This document shows, one piece after another, positions 1 to 11,850 of a stretch of 64,000 bases of DNA (its first letter is position 1; each line of letters begins with the position of its first letter). Source of the stretch: Metellina segmentata (taxonomy: Eukaryota; Arthropoda; Arachnida; Araneae; Tetragnathidae); assembly GCA_947359465.1 (NCBI GenBank), contig OX375882.1, positions 50,163,509 through 50,227,508 on the forward strand. The letters are read 5' to 3'. The translations under genes were made by a program, and so were the position numbers. The notes beneath the pieces were generated by a model. That model did not search any database. It saw only the letters and a list, made by a program, of their open reading frames with translations, and was not told where the DNA came from.

Positions 1-330
1 TCTTTTCAGCGAGGGCCATAAACCTCCCACCAGACCGCTACTCTTCTGACAGGGCTGGCCATCGATTGGCTGAATCGATAAGCATTCAGCAAATGGAGCT
101 CTGGCAGCACAAGTGGTCCAAGTGCTCAGTTGTTGCTTTTTCAACACTAATTAGCTTGATATGCTTGCACTGTCTGCTACGGTTGTCGCCATAACAATTA
201 TGGCTTGGATTCTATGAAAGATATTGTTGTTCCGGTAAGTGATTGCTTCCGTGATGGAACTCGAAGGCAGCGATTGCTTTTTCTGCGGACAGCAGCAGTC
301 GTGATCAACCGCAATGCCTAATAGAAGCCA
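1..330. promoter_or_regulatory. Candidate regulatory stretch / possible first exon
   Basis: No long reading frame, but base composition is more balanced than the surrounding AT-rich DNA. It holds several motif-like strings: CCATAAA near 18, two ATCGAT-type sites at 61-82, TAATTAG near 150, and a perfect palindrome GCCATAA-caa-TTATGGC at 188-204. CCATAAA and TAATTAG resemble homeodomain sites. A strong splice-donor match (GTAAGTG) at 234 follows a seven-codon frame beginning with ATG at 213. Regulatory or 5'-exon status is inference only; the window edge cuts the context. Confidence 0.2.
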
Positions 331-350
331 GAATAATGTCCCGTAATTAT

Positions 351-1130
351 GTCAGCAGGCAATGGATACACAGTCCCCTTATCTATTAAGTGTTTGGCTT
401 GGCATGCATTCTTACATTCTTATTACATTCATGCTTGAGAATCTTTTCACTTTTGGAAAGCTTAGATTGATTTCAAATCATCTACCATTTTCTTTTGAGC
501 TTTGTTTATAATCTTCTATTTATATTTGTGAGACATAAATTCCCAGCTGAATTATTACTATAAATTAGATATGTTCGAGATATTTTATGATTGGGGAAAG
601 GATATATTATTCACTTATATGTATATTGAGTATTTGGTTTAGCATGCACTCGTACAACTTATTAAATTCCTGCTCGTGGATCAATTCAGCTTAGGAAAGA
701 TTAAATTTATACTGTCTATTTAAGTTGGATTTTATACTGTCTATTGTCTTTTGTTATGGTTTTCTTATAGATTTTTATTTAGATATGTGTAATATAAATC
801 TGCAGGATACCCAGCTGAATTACTTCAATTAATTATAAATGCCTGCACACACAATTAATTGGCAATGGTAATCCTTAATTCTGGGATATACTTTGCTATA
901 TCTTTGACTCTCAAAACTGAATATTGGTAGTCAACGGATACACATTGCGCATGTGAATGAGATGGTATTAGGTATTTAGATCCACATATTCTGTAAATTC
1001 GTATTCAATTCATGCTTGCGGATCATTTCAGTTTTAATGACTTCAGATCGTTTACAGACGTCTATTTAACTTTGTTTATCGTCATCTATTTAGATTTGCA
1101 TAACGTCAATCTGAATTACTAAAACGAATT
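351..1130 (+). repeat. Degenerate tandem array, copies 1-3
   Basis: Three diverged copies begin near 351, 604 and 928. Each carries the same series of words: a 'ggatacaca' or 'tatatt' start, 'ttggtttagcatgca', 'ttcatgcttg.ggatca', 'ttttggaaagctta', 'gtctattta', and an end near 'cagctgaattactt'. Period is about 250-320 bp. The middle copy has an extra internal duplication around 'ttatactgtctattt' (709-745). No frame runs through the copies. A fourth copy lies beyond the Tc1 insertion. Confidence 0.7.
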
Positions 1131-1263
1131 ATCCCAGGCGTGCCAGAAAAACTGGTTCAGGTGAGTTTCTGTAAAATGCACAGCAAAGTCCTCTATGCGC
1201 GTCATTGCTTGCAGTATACCAGTGCATATTATAATGATATAGATATCTGTGGAAGTATGTGGA

Positions 1264-2200
1264 TCTGTGTCTGCAGTGATGATGGCAAGGTATCACAATT
1301 TAGGCGATTTTCAACACAATTCAATAGTTGCAGGTCGTGAGATGGGTATTACCATTTCGCAGATAGAGAAATTTGGATTACCACGTACTAACCATTTCAA
1401 GAGTTACTACAAGAATTTTGACAAAACCTCTTACTTAAGACAGCAGTGTGACAGTAAAATGACTTCAGGTGAACTTGAACAGCGTCGGCTGACAAGAATC
1501 GTTCCCCGCAATAGGTATGCAACATTGCCTCAAATAACATAGGAATTCAATACTGCGCCCTTAACAAACATCAGCGTGAGGACTGTGCAACGCACCCTCA
1601 AAGATAAGGGCTCTAGAAGCCGACGCCTTAATCTAGTACCTTTAGTGAATAAACGACACACAGTTATGTGCCTCACCTGGGCTCAGGAACACCACTGTCG
1701 GACACTTGATGATTGAAAACAATTCACCTGGTCGTTTCCAACTGTTTCGAGCAGATGGAATGATCCGGAGGTGAAAATCTCATGAAGCCATGGATCCCGC
1801 ATGTCAACAGGGAATTAAACAGACTGGTCCTGACTCCGTAATGATATGATGTTTATTTAGCTTGCGTTCAATGGATACCTTGGAACGTCTACAAACGTCT
1901 GTTACAAGTAAACTCTATGTGCTCACTTTCATTCTCATGGGTCTGGCTTTTTCCAACCGGGACAATCCTTGCACCATAAAAAACCCACATCCAATCCAGC
2001 GGGACAGTTTGCTGCCAAACAAATCTAAACACGTCAAATTATGGTAAGAGGAACACTCATCTGATTTTGCCATTTGCATTTATATCTCCAGATCTCAGCG
2101 TTGTGGAACATTAGCACTTTTTAGTAAGTATTGGTGTTCAACCACTACAGAATACCTTTATAAGATCGTGGAGTCTTCGGCCCCATTGTATTTCTTTCGT
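1264..2200 (+). pseudogene. Dead Tc1-like transposase
   Basis: Remnant of a Tc1/mariner (DD34E) transposase, the enzyme that cuts and pastes such elements at TA. The open part to 1542 reads like the N-terminal helix-turn-helix: MARYHNLGDFQ..SIVAGREMG, then RRLTRIVPRNR.ATLPQIT. Recognisable pieces continue in shifting frames: RTVQRTL, then the SVMVWG-like block at about 1836, a QQDNATPH-like block at about 1960, and SPDLSVVEH at about 2085, where the third catalytic residue (Glu) survives. Several stops and frameshifts interrupt it. No terminal inverted repeats were found. It sits between copies 3 and 4 of the tandem array. Confidence 0.8.
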
Positions 2201-2267
2201 TCTATTATCCCGTGAGAGGGGCCTATCAAGTATTAGACTGGTGAAATAGTTTTTGTGGCAATTCGTA

Positions 2268-2525
2268 ACTATGTCAATTGACAGAAGATACACTTACCTA
2301 TTAAGTATTTTTGCTTAACATGAATTCTTACTTTCCTATTTATATAATGTTTGAGGATTATATCAGTTTGTTATTAGACACTTGAATCGGTATGTTATTT
2401 AGAATTTATATTCAATTCATGATTGAGGATCATTCTAGTTTTGGTAAGCTTGTCTTTATTTGTCTAAAATATTCTATTTAGCTCTGCTTATAGTCGTCTA
2501 TTTATATTTTGTATAATGTTCTTAT
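2268..2525 (+). repeat. Degenerate tandem array, copy 4
   Basis: Same word order as the copies at 351-1130: 'gaagatacacttacctattaagta', 'cttaacatgaattcttac', 'ttcatgattgaggatca', 'ttttggtaagctt', 'tcgtctatttatattt'. Its separation by about 1.1 kb holding the Tc1 remnant indicates the transposon landed inside the array. Confidence 0.65.
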
Positions 2526-2529
2526 TAAG

Positions 2530-3985
2530 TGTATGTAGATTATTTACACTACAATGACAGACATACAATCAGAGAACACCAATTGTTAGTACATAAAAAG
2601 CAAATGCACAGATCACCTCTAGTACATTTTCATCACTACCTCAGTAAAACCCGAGGAGAGCTGTTTGCCTTAAATTTTCCCCGGAAAACGTTCTGCGTGC
2701 TTTAAAGGCTCCGATCTGACCATTTGAAAATGACCAGAAATCCTTTCCCATCTGTACTAAGTGCACCTTATTACCAACCTCTCCCTAACACATCCTAAAT
2801 TGAATTGAAACCTTAAATGCAGATTTTTTAAGGACCCATCTACCATTGCCCTAAAAAAAATTTTGCACGTACTCAACGACTTAGTGGACTTTTATACACT
2901 GGGATAGGAAAGAAGATAGAAGCCTGAATAATATCTCGTATATATGCATACATATATAAATATATAGTTTGTAAATAACTTTAAGTGCTTGGACCTATGA
3001 GACAGCAAAATGGAAAATTTGTATTTGTTTTGCAAAAAATGGTAAAATTGATAACTTCCTAAGAAGATTTTTTATAAATCAAACAGGGTTATGTTTGAGT
3101 GAGTTTTTGTTGCACTTCAGTTACTTTACAAAGAAAAAAACTTTTACAAAGAAAAAAAAGAAGAATTCGAAATTTTTTAAAGTGTACTATTTATTATATC
3201 TAGACAATAATTATAAGCTTTTGTATTATTAAACCTCGGAATCAATAAATAAAAAAACTTCTTAATAAAAACATTTGCTGTTCTGTAAAAAATTGCGTAT
3301 TTTTTATATCCATTTTAGGTATCTGTGACCATTTAATTATGCATAGCTAAGTATTGAAAATGGAAATCCGTTTTGTACAGGATATCAAATAGACGAAGAA
3401 GAGTGACTTGGCTTTGAAGCTTTTTTAAATTTTCTATGTGACGATACAGAAAGAATTCGTATTGTATCCGTGTACTAATATTTCCTAACTCCAGAATATT
3501 CAACGAAGGACCCAAGCAGCTCCATGTAATTAACGCAAATCTATATTCTACTTACATCCCCAAATCTATAGAAAAGAACATTCTCACATGTCTTCTAGAG
3601 TTAGTCGATGGCTTTTGCCCAAAAAGGTATTATCAATATTTAGAACCCACTGTTTTTAAGAATAGCCATTGTGGAAACTAACGGGTTTTTCACAACCTTC
3701 TCTCGATATTTTCAAGCTTGAAAAATCGAATAATCTTTGAAAGATAAACCAATCTTTTGTCTTCTTTAATTACTACCATGAAACACGTAGTTCTAGTATT
3801 AAAATCATACTGTTCTTCTATTAACAGAACAATGCATTTAGAAAGACTGGTCAAGACTAGTTCTGATTTTTTTAAATAAACTTAATAAAAATTTTACTTA
3901 CGTGATTTGGTACTTAAGGGACATATATTCTCTGACAAATTAACAAAATATTTCCAAGTGTCATTTGTAGGAAGTAATTCTTACA
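2530..3985. other. No recognisable gene
   Basis: AT-rich sequence with poly-A/T runs and a short TATA-rich patch near 2938-2968. The short open frames (for example 3333-3515 on the minus strand) have no recognisable domain. I see nothing else. Confidence 0.6.
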
Positions 3986-3987
3986 AG

Positions 3988-5967
3988 AATTTTGATGTTC
4001 TCAAATGGGAACATTGGCAATTGGGGTATAGTGATCGAGGGGATTTTTTTTAACTCGCAAACTTTGAGTCAATACTCTCCTTTTTTTTTTAATTATCACA
4101 ATTCTTCTGCTATGGGTGACTTAATAAATGTGGTTGCTGATTCTTTCATACTTCCGGCTGGCACTTTTGTATCTGCATGTGCCTAATACCCGTTTTCTAT
4201 GCATACCGTGATAGTCTATTGTAAGGTAATTGCATTGTTACAATTATAAATGTTTACTATTGAGATTTCCTTCACTCTATTCAACTTAACAAAAATAGTA
4301 ACCACATTCCCCTTTGGTGAAACGCTTGGTTAAAATGTATCGCGTGACTTACGGGTAGGAGAAGAGAGCTTCGCGTTTTGAATGACCTTTGCAACGATCA
4401 CATTCCAACAACATTCCTTTTTCAAGACTCGTAATCGTTACGGTTTCAACCAATGAGTTTCATTCTCACCAAAGATTGTCTTTCTCGTCTATCTCAGATT
4501 ACTACTGTATAGTATACGCTGAAGGCTGTAATTTCAATAATTTTGATTACGTAATACGCCATTCCTAATAGAAATTGACTATTCAAGTGCTTCACAGGTA
4601 TCACTTCGTGTCAACTACATCTTTCAGAGATACCTCGCAAGTTCTAGAAGTTGGAAGCCGCACTGAAATTTTTCAACAGCCTATCCGATGACGAGCTCGA
4701 GGACGTAGACAATCCTGATCTTTACATATTACCACCTGATTAAGACGCTAATTTGAGTGATTATGAACACATCCATGATGAAGCTTTGAATGAGGTTCGT
4801 CTTCAAGATGTTTGTGGCCAGATTGGTCTGTGATTAACAATGAAGATGGTGAATCGACTGTTTCAGATGACCGAATTCCCGATTCGGGCGAAGATCAAAG
4901 GAGAAGCACACCAACATGTTCTGGTCCAAATGCAAAGAAGCGAAGACAAGAACCCAATACCAGATGGAAAAAGGATGCAACGTTGAATAATGATCTTTCA
5001 GGAAAAAGGCTCTAAAAGCTGGCTGAAAAATTTCCCGAGCTTGAGACAATGGATCCTCTAGAGTTATTCCACAAAATACTTCCTATGAATTATGTGCAAC
5101 ATCTAGTTGAGATGACAGCGTTGTATACGCTGCAAAAGGGGTAAATAATAACAGTTAGCTGTGATGATATTCTTCAGTTCCTAGGTCTACTTCTTATGAG
5201 TGGTTATCACACGGTGCTTACAGAGGGCTTATATAGGAGTAATTCTGAAGACACATGTGTTACAATCTTTCCTAAGATAAAGGCTAGGGCACGCTTTCCT
5301 CAGCTTAAAAAGTACTTTCATCTTGTTGACAGCAATAAGGATGTCCAACCAGGTTATAAACTAGAAAAGATATCGCCAATGGGATGAATTGTGTAGAAAC
5401 TTTATTCAGCTTGGAGGTTTTCACGATAAACTCAGCATTGACGGATCAATGGTGCCGTATTGCGGACATCATTCTTGTAAGATGCTTATTCGCGGAAACC
5501 TCATCAGATTTGAGTACAATATTTGGATGATATGCTCATCTAATGGCATATAGGATGAAAATTTACTCAGGGAAACAGGATGGTGTCTAAGCAGAAGCTC
5601 TCTACTAGGATCAAGGGTAGTCTCAGCAAGACCAGGACCACGATCTCATCTACCAATTCACCATAGAAAGACAAACGAACACTATTGTCGCTTGCACCCC
5701 AAGAACGTTGAGCATTGTGCAAGAAGAATGTTAGAAAGCAGTGCCTTGCATGCAAAAAGTAGAAGTATTCATCTTGCTTCCCTCCCGTACCACGGTCAGT
5801 AAGAGAAAAATGTATTCTTCCGAAGAGAAATGTATAAAATTATGTAATAGAAACCAAAATTAGTTCTCCTTTTGAGTCTATTGCAAATACATTACCCTTT
5901 CGGAAAAATGCCCCTATTTACTTCATCCCAAACGCCAATGTTCCCAAATGGCAACATCCTCAAAATC
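3988..5967 (+). mobile_element. piggyBac-like element with palindromic inverted termini
   Basis: The left end (3994-4025) and the right end (5927-5958, reverse complement) match: GATGTT..CA..TGGGAACATTGGC..TTGGG. Each arm holds a near-palindrome, ATGTTCCCA-TTTGGGAACAT-like, and ATTTTGA flanks both outer ends. Weaker similarity continues inward for about 30 bp. The arms enclose a piggyBac transposase pseudogene in the same orientation. A TTAA target duplication could not be placed, so the exact ends are uncertain. Confidence 0.75.
4640..5810 (+). pseudogene. Broken piggyBac-type transposase (PGBD-like)
   Basis: Order of recognisable parts: an acidic N-terminus (LSDDELEDVD.PDLYILPPD, stop, DANLSDYE); a helical block with LELFHKILPMNYVQHLVEMT; FLGLLLMSGYHTV; then IDGSMVPYCGHHSCKMLIRG.LIRFEYNIW. 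The Asp at 5440-5442 corresponds to the first catalytic Asp of the DDE_Tnp_1_7 family, but the usual following Glu is Gly. After LGSRVV (about 5610) the core containing the second and third catalytic Asp is missing, and the frame jumps to a decayed Cys/His-rich C-terminus (EHCARRML.SSALHAK..SIH...YH). Stops at 4741 and about 5551 plus frameshifts make it non-functional. Confidence 0.8.
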
Positions 5968-6480
5968 ATACTTAGATTTTTTTTCCCCGCCAAAAAAAGG
6001 TCTAGAACAGTTATACTAGCAGTAAAATAAGTCATTTAAGCGAAAAAATAAAATAAAAAATGTTAAAAATGAACTGCGGCGTTTAAAAGGTTAAGACGAT
6101 GAGAGCACTGTATCAAAAAGAACATTTATTGATTTGGAAATAAAAAAAGCGGAATGACAACAGACGAATTATACATGCCAAAACTGTTTTTGTACAAAAG
6201 ACCGGTTATATTTACAAATAGTGTTATAAATACAAGATATACCTCATCAAATTAAGTAAGTATACTTTTTATTTTTTAAAGTAATTTTCATTAGATTGAA
6301 ATTATTTATCATCGTGTGTCATATCCGGTTGCCAGGACACAGCTCCTTGTCCGGAAAAATATTCTGCTTATATATCACGGACAATCGACGCTGATCTTGT
6401 GTACTTAAGACTTCCTAAATTAGCTTAAAAATTTAGTAAACCATTCATTTGAGTATTCTGTGTTCTCCAAGAACAGCAAT
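5968..6480. other. No recognisable gene
   Basis: AT-rich flank between the piggyBac-like element and the BESS-like scrap. No clear inverted repeats or conserved frame were seen. Confidence 0.5.
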
Positions 6481-6481
6481 T

Positions 6482-6726
6482 GATAAACTTGATAAAGTAG
6501 TGCAAAATAATAAAAATGAAACTGATGACGAATTCGACATATTTGCAAAATATTTCACTGTCCAGCTAAACCAGATGCCACTTGACGATGAAATCGTCTG
6601 ACAAGAACAAATTCAAACTGTAATAAGACAAAAACGATCGGAACTCTTAAAACTATCACCTGCGTTTTCACCTTCTCATCATACAACTACATCACCATCT
6701 GTTTCAAACGGCAGAGGAGGAAAAAT
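6482..6726 (+). pseudogene. BESS-motif-like fragment (MADF/BESS family?)
   Basis: One frame reads DDEFDIFAKYFTVQLNQMPL, then DDEIV, a stop, and QEQIQTVIRQKRSELLK, followed by a Ser/Thr/Pro-rich tail. The pattern of an acidic start, 'D.F..y.a.qL..lp', and a helix with 'Q..I..vI...R' resembles the C-terminal BESS motif of MADF transcription factors, a protein-interaction helix pair. There is one in-frame stop between the halves and no MADF domain upstream, so this is probably a decayed copy or retro-fragment. The family call is from memory. Confidence 0.4.
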
Positions 6727-6729
6727 ATT

Positions 6730-7765
6730 GGTCATCGTCAATTTAAAAGGAATCACGAAACAGAGAACAATTCGATGATTCGCAGGAGCCATCATCTGAT
6801 ATGAAACTTCATTCGTAAGAGCGCACTTTAAGCAAACAACAAAGCCTTTGTACAAAAGTATCGGCTACTGCACTACTCCAAGACTTAACCGCAGCTGTTC
6901 ACAAATAAAACAACCCGTTAGCATTTATTATGACCCACTATCATACAAAAATTCTAAAAGCTGCTATATGAAAAAATAAATGTCTAAAACATATTTTTTC
7001 AATCTAAAAACATATTCAAATATGACTTTAGAACAAGACTGCTTTTTAACTACTTTTACAAATATGATGCATGAAAGAATATGATATTTCAATGCATTTT
7101 TTCTCCGCACAATCATTAGAAAACACCAGATACCGAATATGATTATGAGATTAATTTTTCTACAGATCATAATGAGTTTTTCTTCCTCCCCTTCACGTCA
7201 ATTTCGAAAAACAACTCTTTTATCTTTCTATCATTGAGTTACTGTCACAGACAGGCGTAGATTCGGGAACAAAACAACTATCTCAAGTGAATTATAAAAC
7301 CTCATGCATTGCTAAAAACATCGATAATATCAGGCAGGAATTGTTTTCATGAAGATCGATGCCTCTATACAGCACGGCATTCTAAATGTTGTGTTTTCGA
7401 TTCGAAAGTAAAGCGATATGGGTATGAATTTGCACATTTATTATGGATTAATAAATGTTTATGTGTGGTATTGCAGAATTCGGTGGAAGATTAAAAAGTT
7501 CGTTGAGTCACACAGATATACAAACCTTCTGATATATTTTTTGAAGTGATTTGTGTACCTAAATTGAGTAAAATACGTTGCGTTGTTTATATTTTGACAA
7601 AAACATTTTTAGTATTTTCTTTCGGTTTGTAATGCGTACATAAAGATTCGTGTCAAAAAGATCGAGTAATACATTCTGATCATGATTCTATCATGCTTGT
7701 CCAAAGAACAGTATCTTCAAGGTTTGTCGCTTTGGATCTACGATTGTTAGATACTGCATATATTA
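6730..7765. other. No recognisable gene
   Basis: AT-rich. Open frames at 6964-7170 (minus) and 7309-7494 (plus) have biased, low-information sequence and no domain I recognise. Confidence 0.5.
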
Positions 7766-7774
7766 GTATGCATT

Positions 7775-7968
7775 ACTGTTACAACACACACACACTGGAA
7801 ATCAGTACATAATACCACAACACTAGATATCAATATCTAATACTGCTACAATACTAGGTCAAATACTAGGTCAGATAGGTGTCACAAGGAACTATTACAA
7901 AACTAGGTATCAGTGTGAGGATATACTGCTACAACACCAGATATCAGCATGTATTTGTAATTCTGCTT
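7775..7968 (+). repeat. Degenerate minisatellite, left part
   Basis: Repeating theme 'atactgctacaacactagatatcagtat', roughly 30 bp, with many substitutions and a short (CA)n stretch at the start. It stops at the inverted motif at 7969, and related units resume at about 8963-9001 ('ccagtatgtaatactgtataagcaccaggtatc'). Confidence 0.6.
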
Positions 7969-8961
7969 CAATGAGGTATTTTCATCTTTTTTTGTTTCAA
8001 TTTTACTATGTTAAAGGATGAAAATCCATGAAAAATGACGTATATATTATTGAAATAGGAAAACTATTCCCCGAGATATTAATTTTTAAATTTCATTTCC
8101 GGTATTGGTGGGAATAACAGGAATTTCGTAATGGCTGCTCTGTGACGTCACAGGACATAGTAACCCACTGTGCCGGCGTTTCTATGGTTGTTTATAACTT
8201 GGACAAGTTTATAACTGTTTATAATTTGGCCAAGTTCAGTAATGATACTTAGTGTAAAAGGGCTTTATGCATTTCTAAAACCTTTTCCAAAACTCTTTGA
8301 ATATTTCTGTTCTGCATAATATTTAAATTATTAATTGAACCTTTCGCTTGTTTATTTTTTTATGATTGCACTTTTGTAAACAGTATTTGTACTAGTGATT
8401 TGTTGGTTCATGAAGTACTTTTTATAAACAGTTAGTATCTTATTTAGTGTGCTGCTTATGAAATAAATTTGCGAATCAATATAGACATATAGACACGTGT
8501 TGATTTCATACAAGAGCAATTGCGGTTGTACAGGGAGCATGGATGAGAGATGTAAACAAAGCAATGACATCACATCCAATGGCGGCCTGTTTTAGGATCA
8601 CGTGACTTTGTTTTGTTTTCAACAAAATTAAAATTGATTTTATAATCATTCCAAAATAATTTTGAAAGTTTAAACGCAATATTTAAGGATTTGGTGGAGT
8701 GGTCGTTCACGGTAAGACGTTTGTCGCCAACTAATTTTTATCGCCAAATCAAGATGGCGGCCGAATTCCGTAACAGCAGATAGGGTTGCCATAACAAAAA
8801 CGGCAGATGTGAAGAAAATCCGCAAAAGTTGAAAGTTACCATATTTGGCGACAAATCGCCTTCTTACCGTGAACGACCACTCCACCAAGGATTTTTAAAC
8901 TATAAAAGAAATACTAGAAAAGATCATTTGTAAGCAAAACCCTCGAGCAAATACCTCATTG
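7969..8961. mobile_element. Probable insertion splitting the minisatellite
   Basis: Bounded by CAATGAGGTATTT at 7969 and its reverse complement AAATACCTCATTG ending at 8961. Minisatellite units lie on both sides. No clear target duplication and only 13 bp of terminal match, so the class is unknown. The interior has a perfect CTGTGACGTCACAG palindrome at 8140-8153, a local repeat of 'gtttataa.ttgg.caagtt' at 8190-8240, an ATGGCGGC at 8579-8586, a CACGTG box near 8599, and a complete hAT-type MITE. Confidence 0.4.
8693..8886. mobile_element. 194-bp hAT-type MITE with perfect 8-bp target duplication
   Basis: Terminal inverted repeats are identical over 25 bp (beginning GGTGGAGTGGTCGTTCACGG) and continue imperfectly to about 40 bp. 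The element is flanked on both sides by AAGGATTT (8685-8692 and 8887-8894). An 8-bp duplication is typical of hAT elements, though the terminal bases are not the usual CAG. No coding capacity. The interior carries AAGATGGCGGC (8751-8761), an exact YY1-type motif. Confidence 0.85.
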
Positions 8962-9255
8962 TACTATATACCAGTATGTAATACTGTATAAGCACCAGGT
9001 ATCGTGTCTAAACGTTGAAACACAAGGCATATGCTTCGAATAAGCAAATGTGATGCAATTATGTGGACATTGAGGAGAGCATAGTTGTAATTACTTGGCA
9101 AATTGTGTTTTGCTTCATACTTCATGAAAATAGTGAATTAAACTCGACTAAAAATACCAAAAAGGTATTAGGAAAGGCATGACACAACTGCTTTCTCTCA
9201 GGAGTTGGATTATAGTGTTTTGAAATTTTTACAACATTTTGCATGTACTGTTTTA

Positions 9256-9520
9256 CAGTAACTGACGGAAGAGTAACGGATTAGCATCCGGAAGGTTGCG
9301 AGTTCAAATCCAACCAAAGACGCAAAAGTACACAAAAGAGGTTGGTGCGCGTTAAATCTATTGTGGCCTCAAATGTCCTCATGTTAGCGTGGTGTGTAAG
9401 TTTGGAGAGTGGGATGCCAGCTCAGGTGTTGCCTCGTCATCTGACCGTGTTTCAAAAATACATGGTATTATTCTCGATCCTTCCTTTGGGTTTGATCCCG
9501 GACGATTGTCAATAGTAAGA
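9256..9520 (+). mobile_element. SINE-1 copy (tRNA-derived)
   Basis: One of about eleven copies or fragments of one family here. The 5' part is tRNA-like, with a B-box region 'ggttgcgagttcaaatccaa'. The body carries the family landmarks 'cctcaaatgtcctcacgttgg', 'gatgccagctcaggtgtt', 'cgtcatctgaccg' and 'gatcccggac'. It would be transcribed by RNA polymerase III and moved by a LINE enzyme encoded elsewhere. The 3' tail is lost. Confidence 0.75.
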
Positions 9521-9834
9521 GTTTGAAAAAAGATAATGACTGTTAATCTTAGTTTGGTAAGTAGATGTTGAATTTATGTTGAGTAGGAGCAACACATATG
9601 GCTGTTGGTGGTTCGTGATCAGAAAATATCTAAATATAACATCTCATAACTTTGAATCACTGTCAGAGGACGAATACCTTGGACCTACAGAACTAACACA
9701 AAATAAATATCATTTGAAAGCACTTCAAATTTCCACAATCAGTAACAGCAAAGAAATTAACAATATAATCGAGAATTGAAATTGTGGAACGATTTGGAGA
9801 GTAAGCTCAAAAATTTTGGTTGGGTTGGGTTTTT
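9521..9834. other. Spacer between SINE-1 copies
   Basis: No conserved domain in the 67-codon frame at 9576-9779. Nothing else seen. Confidence 0.4.
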
Positions 9835-9965
9835 TAATTAACGTCGCACTGAAGCAATACAACGGGCTATTTGCGACGATCCGGGATCAAACCCGAAGGA
9901 AATGGACTGAGGACAGCACCACGTAATTTTGAACCATGGTCAGATGACGAGGCTCAAAAAGGCAT
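9835..9965 (-). mobile_element. SINE-1 3' half
   Basis: Reverse strand copy of the family's 3' end: 'ttaattaacgtcgcact', 'caacgggctattgcgac', 'ccgggatcaa', 'aattttgaaccatggtcagatgacgagg'. The tRNA-like head is missing. Confidence 0.7.
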
Positions 9966-11850
9966 TCAAGTCGAAAAGTCAGAAAATGCTACCTGGCGGC
10001 ATTTTGGGAAACACTGGTTTCATAGTAAAATAAGTTTTGTTTAGCCCCTTTACAGTCAGTTTCTTGCGTATACATATAGATGGCGCCATGTATAGATATT
10101 CAGATCGAAGCAAAATTCATTTCATCGAATATACCAACAATTTAAAAAAATTCCCTTTCAACAAACATATCACGTTCATAGTGCATTCAACTCAAACGTG
10201 TGATGCTTTGCATGAAGGTGAAATATTTTGCATTTGCTGTAAAGTGTTTATTTAGAAAATAATATGGCTAAGATTCTAATGCATTCGTACAGCTTTCTAC
10301 GTAATCTTACACCCCCCTTCTTCAGAAAGGGAGAGGGACACAGAAAGAAGTCTGTTCTCTTTTTCCTTTTGACTATTTTTCTTTTCCAATCTGTTCCGCA
10401 ACTAATACATATTTTAATAGATCGGTATTGATTTTGTATATGTCTCTTCCCTTCGTGCTGCCATCTAGCAGGGAAATTAGGAACTATGTTTCTTTGGTGT
10501 ATTGATCGGAGAATGGAATCAAATAGGATAAATTAAAGATTTGGACGGAGTATGAAAGATTATACTTAGTGTCCTATTGCACACGGACGATGAGTAGATG
10601 ACAGCTAAAAAATTCCTCAATCTACTTTTAACTGGAAAATCCCATAATGCTCAGTTTGAATTGCTCATTGTATAAATTATTGCTTTTAGATCAAATTTTT
10701 CAATTAATACATATGATATTCAAAAAACAGTTACTTTACTTCTTTTCTTAAAATATTTCTATTAAGTGTTATATCCCAAACTAAAATTGATTATTTTACA
10801 AACATTAAAGGTTCAATTTATGGTACCGTCGAAGCAAAAGCTATCCGAACACCTCTTGTAAGTCCCGTAGTTGTAATCGCACAGTCAAATAAAATGTTTC
10901 AGTAGAGTTTGAATAATGCCTACTAAAAATAAAAGCCAATTTCATTTCCATAAAGGTTCGTCTTTATATTTATTTACAAATAATTTCCAAAATTTCAAAT
11001 AGAAGCATCCAATTTTAATTACCGTTAAAACAGTTCCTATAACAAAATTAAGTTAAGTATAAATTTGTGTTCAAATTGGACCTTAATTTCCCGAAATATA
11101 GGAAAAGTATGTCAGTCTCAATTTTTAGAACTTGAAAATGTAGGTCCTGCCTAGAGCGTTTTAGCATATTTCCCAATCTGCTCTCGATTCTTCAGTTTCT
11201 AGGTTTATTCTTTAAATAAGTGCCTATTTCGATGGATTAATAAAAAAATTATCTATCGAATACGAATGAAAATGGAACTTATTGTATTTAAATTAAAATC
11301 AATTTCGATGAAAAATTTTAATTGATTTCAAAATTAAATTAATAAATATTTGAAATCATTTATTAATGAATTTATTATTTTTAAAATGTGTGGATTGAAA
11401 TTATTTCAGTTTATTAACTAGATTTAATAGTAAATAACCACCAAGTAAGAAATCCATACGCTAAGTTACAGCTTGATCAGTTCTATTCGCGAGGTTTCGT
11501 AACACAATAGGATGGTGTTGTTACATTGAATAAAATTCGGCCACCATTTTCTAATTCAATGCATCACAAGCAATCACCAACAGCCTCAAAAAAATTTAGT
11601 TTCTAAAAACTCACATGACATTTATTTAAAATTGAATTATCTAAGAGTCAACTGAAAACTAGAAAAATTCACAGCATAGTCTCCTAGAAAAATAGATAAA
11701 TTGATATAAATCTCAATTTCTTATTAATATGACGTAGTGATTTACATACTGTTCGAGTTTTCTGTACATTTTCACCTTTGACGGTCACCACAAGCTTTGA
11801 TATAAATAATCAAAGCTTGAAAGACGGAGTGTAATTTTTTCAAGCCCGAG
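9966..11850. other. No recognisable gene
   Basis: AT-rich DNA with strongly A/T-biased stretches around 10680-10800 and 11230-11420. The 72-codon frame at 10037-10255 has no recognised domain. Confidence 0.5.

Noticed and set aside
9285..9320. Possible functional tRNA gene
   Set aside because: The B-box-like string belongs to a repeated SINE head; no complete cloverleaf could be drawn.
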